From assembly GCF_000250875.1 (NCBI RefSeq), contig NZ_JH605004.1:24646-35204 (forward strand): 10,559 nucleotides of DNA, in the 5' to 3' direction. Each line of letters starts with the position of its first letter. The first letter of the stretch is position 1. Below are positions 6,010-10,559 of this stretch, in pieces. Position numbers and translations under genes: made by a program. This DNA comes from Sutterella parvirubra YIT 11816 (GTDB lineage: Bacteria > Pseudomonadota > Gammaproteobacteria > Burkholderiales > Burkholderiaceae_F). The notes under the pieces were generated by a model that had not been told where the DNA came from, did no database searches, and saw only the letters and a program-made list of their open reading frames with translations.

Positions 6010-7193
6010 CGCGACGCGTGCCGGGCACCGGTTTTTGGGTGGGTTTGGCGGTGGCGGCCGGGGCCGCCGCGGCGGGGTTCCTCCACTGGGAGAGCGTGAA
6101 GTTGGACGATGGGCTCCGCGAGGCGGACGGCATCACCTTGGAGGGCGGCGTCGTCCGCGTGACGGAAAAGAGCCGCACGTGGCTGACGCGCGAATTGGAC
6201 GTCGCCTACGAAGTGGGCGGAGACGCCTTCCACTGGCGCGGCTCCGCCTCCGTGGGTTGGGGCGGGAAGATTGCGTTGAAGCTCGACACGGCGAAGGGTC
6301 TGGGGCGCCTCATCCCCGCGATGGGCGTCCAGGACTGGGCGGACGAGTGGCTGATCACGAGTTCCGTCACGGGTGAGCCCAAGGACTTCACCTGGACCGT
6401 GAAGCCCTTCAGGTTGGAGGGCTGCGCCTTCGACGGCATGCGCCTTCGCACGAACATGCGCACGTGGAGCTTCGAAGCGGACGGATTCCGCTGCCAGGCG
6501 CCCGCTGCCGGGGGCGCGGACGGTCCCGTCGTCGCGAAGATGGAGATGCTCCGCGCGACGGGCGAGCACTACAAGACCTTGAACCTCAAGACGGGCGCGT
6601 TCCTCCTGGGCGGCGTCTCGGGGAAGCGCTTCGCGCTCGCCTACGGGCTGGAGCCCGAGAAGCCCAAGGCGAAGGATGAGGGCGCGGGCGTCTTGGACGA
6701 CGTGCGCCGCACGGAGACCGTGACGCTTGAGATCATGAATCCGACGTCGGAGGGCAGCACCTGGGACCGCTTCGCGATGACGAGCCGGTTGACCGGCATC
6801 TCGGACGAACTTCTTCGCCGCATGCGGGTCGTCTCCGCGGGTGCGGTGCTGGGCGGCTTGACGGAGGCGCAGCTCCTGGTGGCCTTTTCCGCCTTGGAAG
6901 ACGCCTTCATGCGGGACGGTCTCGTTTGGGAGTTGGACGAAGCGCTCCTCGCGCGCGACGGCAACGCCGCCCGCATGGCGGGGCGCCTCGCCTACGTGGG
7001 GCCGGAGCGCCCCGGGGCCGCGCCCACGCTCGGGCGCTTCACGATCTCGGTGCCGGACGCGATGCTGGGCGAGAAGTGGAAGACGGAGGCCGCGGCCGAC
7101 GGCTCGATGCGCTTGGAGGGCGACTTCTGGGTTTCGAGCCTGGAGCTCACGACCGAGCACCTCATCGCGAACGACGTCGTGATCATCTTCTGA
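6006..7193 (+). CDS. Membrane-anchored protein of unknown function
   Basis: I do not recognise this gene with confidence. It encodes 395 residues. After a basic 'MTRR' there is one hydrophobic segment at about residues 9-26, which fits a signal anchor with the rest in the periplasm. The body is rich in alternating strand-like stretches and Trp/Gly/Thr, with no cysteine cluster and no catalytic motif that I can name. A helical stretch lies near 255-310. The single anchor plus long beta-rich body is reminiscent of the YdgA/DUF945 family, but its diagnostic motifs are not clear and this is a weak guess. The start overlaps the CNNM stop (ATGA) and AGGAG lies at 5993-5997, so translation is coupled and a role beside the CNNM protein is plausible. 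Composition matches the neighbours, with no sign of transfer. Confidence 0.85.
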   Translation: MTRRVPGTGFWVGLAVAAGAAAAGFLHWESVKLDDGLREADGITLEGGVVRVTEKSRTWLTRELDVAYEVGGDAFHWRGSASVGWGGKIALKLDTAKGLGRLIPAMGVQDWADEWLITSSVTGEPKDFTWTVKPFRLEGCAFDGMRLRTNMRTWSFEADGFRCQAPAAGGADGPVVAKMEMLRATGEHYKTLNLKTGAFLLGGVSGKRFALAYGLEPEKPKAKDEGAGVLDDVRRTETVTLEIMNPTSEGSTWDRFAMTSRLTGISDELLRRMRVVSAGAVLGGLTEAQLLVAFSALEDAFMRDGLVWELDEALLARDGNAARMAGRLAYVGPERPGAAPTLGRFTISVPDAMLGEKWKTEAAADGSMRLEGDFWVSSLELTTEHLIANDVVIIF

Positions 7194-7230
7194 CCGGCGC
7201 CTCCTGAGCGGAGAGGCGAAAGAGAAACGA

Positions 7231-7268
7231 AACGGGCCGTCGGCGCGGAAGCCTTCGGCCCGTTCTTC
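7231..7268. terminator. Bidirectional terminator between the + operon and pyrF
   Basis: AACGGGCCG (7231-7239) pairs with CGGCCCGTT (7256-7264), with a smaller GGC/GCC hairpin inside. The + strand tail is TTCTT. The - strand tail reads TTTCGTTTCTCTTT, so the structure can end both the unknown + strand gene and the convergent pyrF. A second GC hairpin, GGGGCGC (7274-7280) with GCGCCCC (7285-7291) and a TGCG loop, lies just beside it. Confidence 0.8.
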
Positions 7269-7308
7269 ATGCGGGGGCGCTGCGGCGCCCCTTGCCGTTC
7301 TCCGCGGA

Positions 7309-8124
7309 TCAGCGGCGCGCTGCGTTGATGGCGTCGCGGGTCGCGACCGCGGCCGCACGGGCCGCTTCGCGCCAGTCCTCACCCTGGCTTGCGTAGAGGA
7401 TCGCGCGGCCGGAGTTGATCACCATGCCGCCCTTCTTCGCGTCGATCCCGGCCTTGACGCAGGCTTCAACGTCGCCGCCCTGCGCGCCGATCCCGGGGAC
7501 GAGAAGCGGAAGGGTGGGCGCCAGGCGGCGCACCGAGGCGATCTCGGCGGGGTACGTGGCGCCGGTGACGAGGCCCAACTGGCCGGAGAGGTTCCACTCC
7601 GAAGAGGCCAGGCGGGCGATGCGCTCGAAGATCCGTTCGCCGTCGACGGTGAGCATCTGGAAGTCGTCGCCGCCCTTGTTCGAGGTGCGGCAGAGGACGA
7701 ACGCGCCCTTGCCTTCATAAGCAAGGTACGGCTTGATCGTGTCGAACCCCATGAAGGGCGAGAGCGTCACGCAGTCCGCCTTGTAGCGTTCGAACGCTTC
7801 GCGGGCGTAGTGCTCGGCGGTACTCCCGATGTCGCCGCGCTTCGCGTCGAGGATCACCGGCACTTCGGGGTGCTTCTCATGGATGTACGTGATGAGCTCT
7901 TCCAACTGATCTTCCGCGCCGCAGGACGCGAAGTAGGCGATCTGCGGCTTGAACGCGCAGACGAGGTCGGCGGTCGCGTCGACGATCTCGCGGCAGAAGG
8001 CGAGAATCGCGTCGGGGCGGTCGGCAAGCTCCGCGGGGAAGCGCGAGGGGTTGGGGTCGAGACCGACGCAGAGCAGCGTGTCGGCGCCCTGCCAGCGGGC
8101 TTCGAGCATCTCGGTGAACGTCAT
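7309..8124 (-). CDS. pyrF: Orotidine 5'-phosphate decarboxylase, type 2
   Basis: PyrF decarboxylates OMP to UMP, the last step of de novo pyrimidine synthesis. It has 271 residues, as in the type-2 subfamily, and is longer than the type-1 E. coli enzyme of about 245. Motifs seen are 'LLCVGLDPNPSRFP' (17-30), 'AFKPQIAYF' with Lys59, and the catalytic 'VILDAKRGDIGSTAEHY' with Asp93, Lys95 and Asp98. 'TLSPFMGFDTIKPYL', 'VLCRTSNKGGDDFQ', the phosphate-binding 'VPGIGAQGGD' (209-218) and 'INSGRAILYAS' complete the set. The start has AAGGA (+ strand 8134-8138) nine bases upstream. It is a stand-alone unit, with an extended -10 promoter about 70 bp upstream and a shared terminator downstream. It faces the preceding operon instead of continuing it. 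Confidence 0.97.
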   Translation of the reverse strand: MTFTEMLEARWQGADTLLCVGLDPNPSRFPAELADRPDAILAFCREIVDATADLVCAFKPQIAYFASCGAEDQLEELITYIHEKHPEVPVILDAKRGDIGSTAEHYAREAFERYKADCVTLSPFMGFDTIKPYLAYEGKGAFVLCRTSNKGGDDFQMLTVDGERIFERIARLASSEWNLSGQLGLVTGATYPAEIASVRRLAPTLPLLVPGIGAQGGDVEACVKAGIDAKKGGMVINSGRAILYASQGEDWREAARAAAVATRDAINAARR

Positions 8125-8149
8125 GAGGGGGAGTCCTTTTCTCGGCGTG

Positions 8150-8178
8150 GGCGGCCCTGCGGGGCCGCCGGGTTTTTT
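8150..8178 (+). terminator. + strand terminator-like hairpin inside the pyrF 5' leader
   Basis: GGCGGCCC (8150-8157) pairs with GGGCCGCC (8162-8169) around TGCG, giving a stable C(UGCG)G tetraloop on the + strand. Three G bases and then T6 (8173-8178) follow. GGCGT (8144-8148) and ACGCC (8182-8186) could pair outside it. The polarity fits + strand transcription, that is, antisense to pyrF. On the - strand the same stem would sit in the pyrF leader. Confidence 0.42.
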
Positions 8179-8190
8179 GAAACGCCGCTC

Positions 8191-8199
8191 ATCTTAACA
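8191..8199 (-). promoter_or_regulatory. Extended -10 promoter of pyrF
   Basis: On the - strand the sequence is TGTTAAGAT, an extended -10 (TGn) joined to TAAGAT, about 67 bases before the pyrF start. No good -35 is visible at normal spacing (TTCGGG at 19 bp is poor), which is tolerable for extended -10 promoters. The start site would fall near 8184, just before the leader hairpin. Confidence 0.45.
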
Positions 8200-8253
8200 C
8201 TGCGGGGGCGGAAGTCCCGAAGGATGCGGGCCTTCCGGCGACCTCCGGACGCA

Positions 8254-8290
8254 AAAAGGGCGCCCGTCCCTTGTGGGAGAGCGCCCTTTT
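8254..8290. terminator. Terminator downstream of groEL
   Basis: AAAAGGGCGC (8254-8263) pairs with GCGCCCTTTT (8281-8290), with an inner TCCC/GGGA hairpin (8267-8270 / 8275-8278) and a TTGT loop. On the - strand the stem ends in TTTTT about 62 bases past the groEL stop. That is a typical operon end. The A/T arms make it work on either strand. Confidence 0.82.
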
Positions 8291-8351
8291 CTTGGGTTTC
8301 AGCGTGCCGAAGGCGTGCTGAGGGGAGACGGGCTTGAAGCCCGCCCGTTCA

Positions 8352-9998
<1,647 letters not shown>

Positions 9999-10035
9999 TC
10001 AAATGTGAATGCGTTGAATGCGGACGGGTGCGGGC

Positions 10036-10323
10036 TTATTCGAGCACGCCCATGATGTCTTCCTCGCGCATGACGAGGTATTCCTGGCCGTCGACCTTGA
10101 CGGTCTGGCCGGAGTACTTGCCGAAGAGGACGCGGTCACCGACCTTGACGTCGGGGGTGATCAGGCGGCCGGCTTCGTCGCGCTTGCCCGGACCGACGGC
10201 GACGACTTCACCCTGGTCGGGCTTCTCACCGGCGGTGTCCGGGAGAACGATGCCGAAGGACGTGGTCGTTTCCGCTTCGAGGCGCTTGATGATGACGCGG
10301 TCATGCAACGGACGGATCTGCAT
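10036..10323 (-). CDS. groES: Co-chaperonin GroES (10 kDa)
   Basis: GroES is the heptameric lid of the GroEL chamber. It has 95 residues. It opens with '[18 protein letters not shown]'. The mobile loop that contacts GroEL lies near residues 17-32 ('[11 protein letters not shown]', where many relatives have 'KTASGIVIP'). It then shows '[19 protein letters not shown]', '[22 protein letters not shown]' and '[15 protein letters not shown]'. I chose the ATG at 10323 because it matches the family start and GGAG (+ strand 10334-10337) is ten bases upstream. An in-frame TTG at 10347 would add eight residues and include the ribosome-binding site. It is the first gene of the groESL operon, with a leader of about 115 nt. 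Confidence 0.98.
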   Translation of the reverse strand: MQIRPLHDRVIIKRLEAETTTSFGIVLPDTAGEKPDQGEVVAVGPGKRDEAGRLITPDVKVGDRVLFGKYSGQTVKVDGQEYLVMREEDIMGVLE

Positions 10324-10401
10324 TTGAGGCTTTCTCCAAATGTTCAATTCGAAATCGGCACCGCGCGCGTGACGGGCGTCGATATGAAAAAGAAAATGAA
10401 C

Positions 10402-10423
10402 GGAGGATCGTCGTCGATCCTCC
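10402..10423 (-). promoter_or_regulatory. Perfect stem-loop in the groES leader
   Basis: GGAGGATCG (10402-10410) and CGATCCTCC (10415-10423) form a 9-bp perfect stem with a 4-base loop, starting about 15 nt after the predicted transcription start. A U-rich stretch (10384-10401, read on the - strand) follows it. It is not a CIRCE element, which would be TTAGCACTC-N9-GAGTGCTAA. It may be a stability hairpin, an attenuator or an operator. Confidence 0.6.
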
Positions 10424-10444
10424 TTCCTTTACCATTTGCTTCGC

Positions 10445-10472
10445 ATATGGGGGCGGCCCGCGTCTTTTCAAG
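10445..10472 (-). promoter_or_regulatory. Heat-shock (sigma-32/RpoH) promoter of groESL
   Basis: On the - strand CTTGAAA (10466-10472) is followed after 13 bp by CCCCATAT (10445-10452). Both match the RpoH consensus (CTTGAAA, 11-15 bp, CCCCATnT) without a mismatch. Transcription should begin near 10438. An A8 tract (10487-10494) lies upstream of the -35 box and may act as an UP-like element. A sigma-70 reading (TTGAAA plus a poor -10) is possible but weaker. Confidence 0.88.
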
Positions 10473-10559
10473 GGCTGCCGCAACATTTTTTTTCACGAGG
10501 CCGGGGGTGGAGAGATGCCGTCGAGGAATGAAATGACCGGTTGGGCCGCGGAGCGCGGA

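Noticed and set aside
7810..8337. 175-codon + strand frame opposite the pyrF start, running into its leader
   Set aside because: It is the complement of pyrF coding sequence. No ribosome-binding site or family pattern supports it, and it runs through two hairpins.
10402..10423. CIRCE operator for HrcA upstream of groES
   Set aside because: The repeat is GGAGGATCG-N4-CGATCCTCC, unlike TTAGCACTC-N9-GAGTGCTAA in sequence and spacing.
10453..10494. + strand terminator made of GCGGC/GCCGC plus the T8 run
   Set aside because: The stem is only five clean pairs with bulges and a large loop, it overlaps the heat-shock promoter, and no + strand gene precedes it. The A8 tract is better explained as promoter-upstream DNA.

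Overview
The window is about 10.5 kb of very GC-rich DNA carrying tightly packed housekeeping genes. Gene content, order and protein motifs suggest a betaproteobacterium, perhaps of the Sutterella/Burkholderiales type. The evidence is a type-2 PyrF, a GroES with the betaproteobacterial '[12 protein letters not shown]' C-terminal block, a groESL operon with an RpoH-type promoter and no CIRCE element, and the rib-nusB-thiL-pgpA-pncC order. The taxonomic guess is inference from sequence alone. I see no mobile element, CRISPR array, tRNA, rRNA or transfer scar.

Left part (1-4638, + strand): the reductase half of ribD (cut by the window edge), ribE (riboflavin synthase), a structured 158-bp gap, ribH (lumazine synthase), nusB, an intrinsic terminator, thiL, pgpA and pncC. 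RibD, RibE and RibH supply three steps of riboflavin synthesis. The remaining committed enzyme genes (ribB/ribA) are not between ribE and ribH, where many proteobacteria keep ribBA. NusB is an rRNA antitermination factor. ThiL makes thiamine diphosphate, PgpA makes phosphatidylglycerol and PncC recycles nicotinamide mononucleotide.

Middle (4639-7308): a CNNM/CBS/CorC_HlyC membrane protein and a membrane-anchored protein of unknown function share an ATGA stop/start overlap and are probably co-translated. They end at a bidirectional terminator facing the convergent pyrF.

Right part (7309-10559, - strand): pyrF has its own extended -10 promoter. groEL and groES form an operon driven by a near-consensus heat-shock (sigma-32) promoter at 10445-10472, with a leader of about 115 nt that contains a perfect 9-bp stem-loop.

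I found no clear undescribed system. The points most worth a second look are the terminator directly against the thiL ribosome-binding site, the structured ribE-ribH gap, the CNNM/orphan pair and the groES leader.
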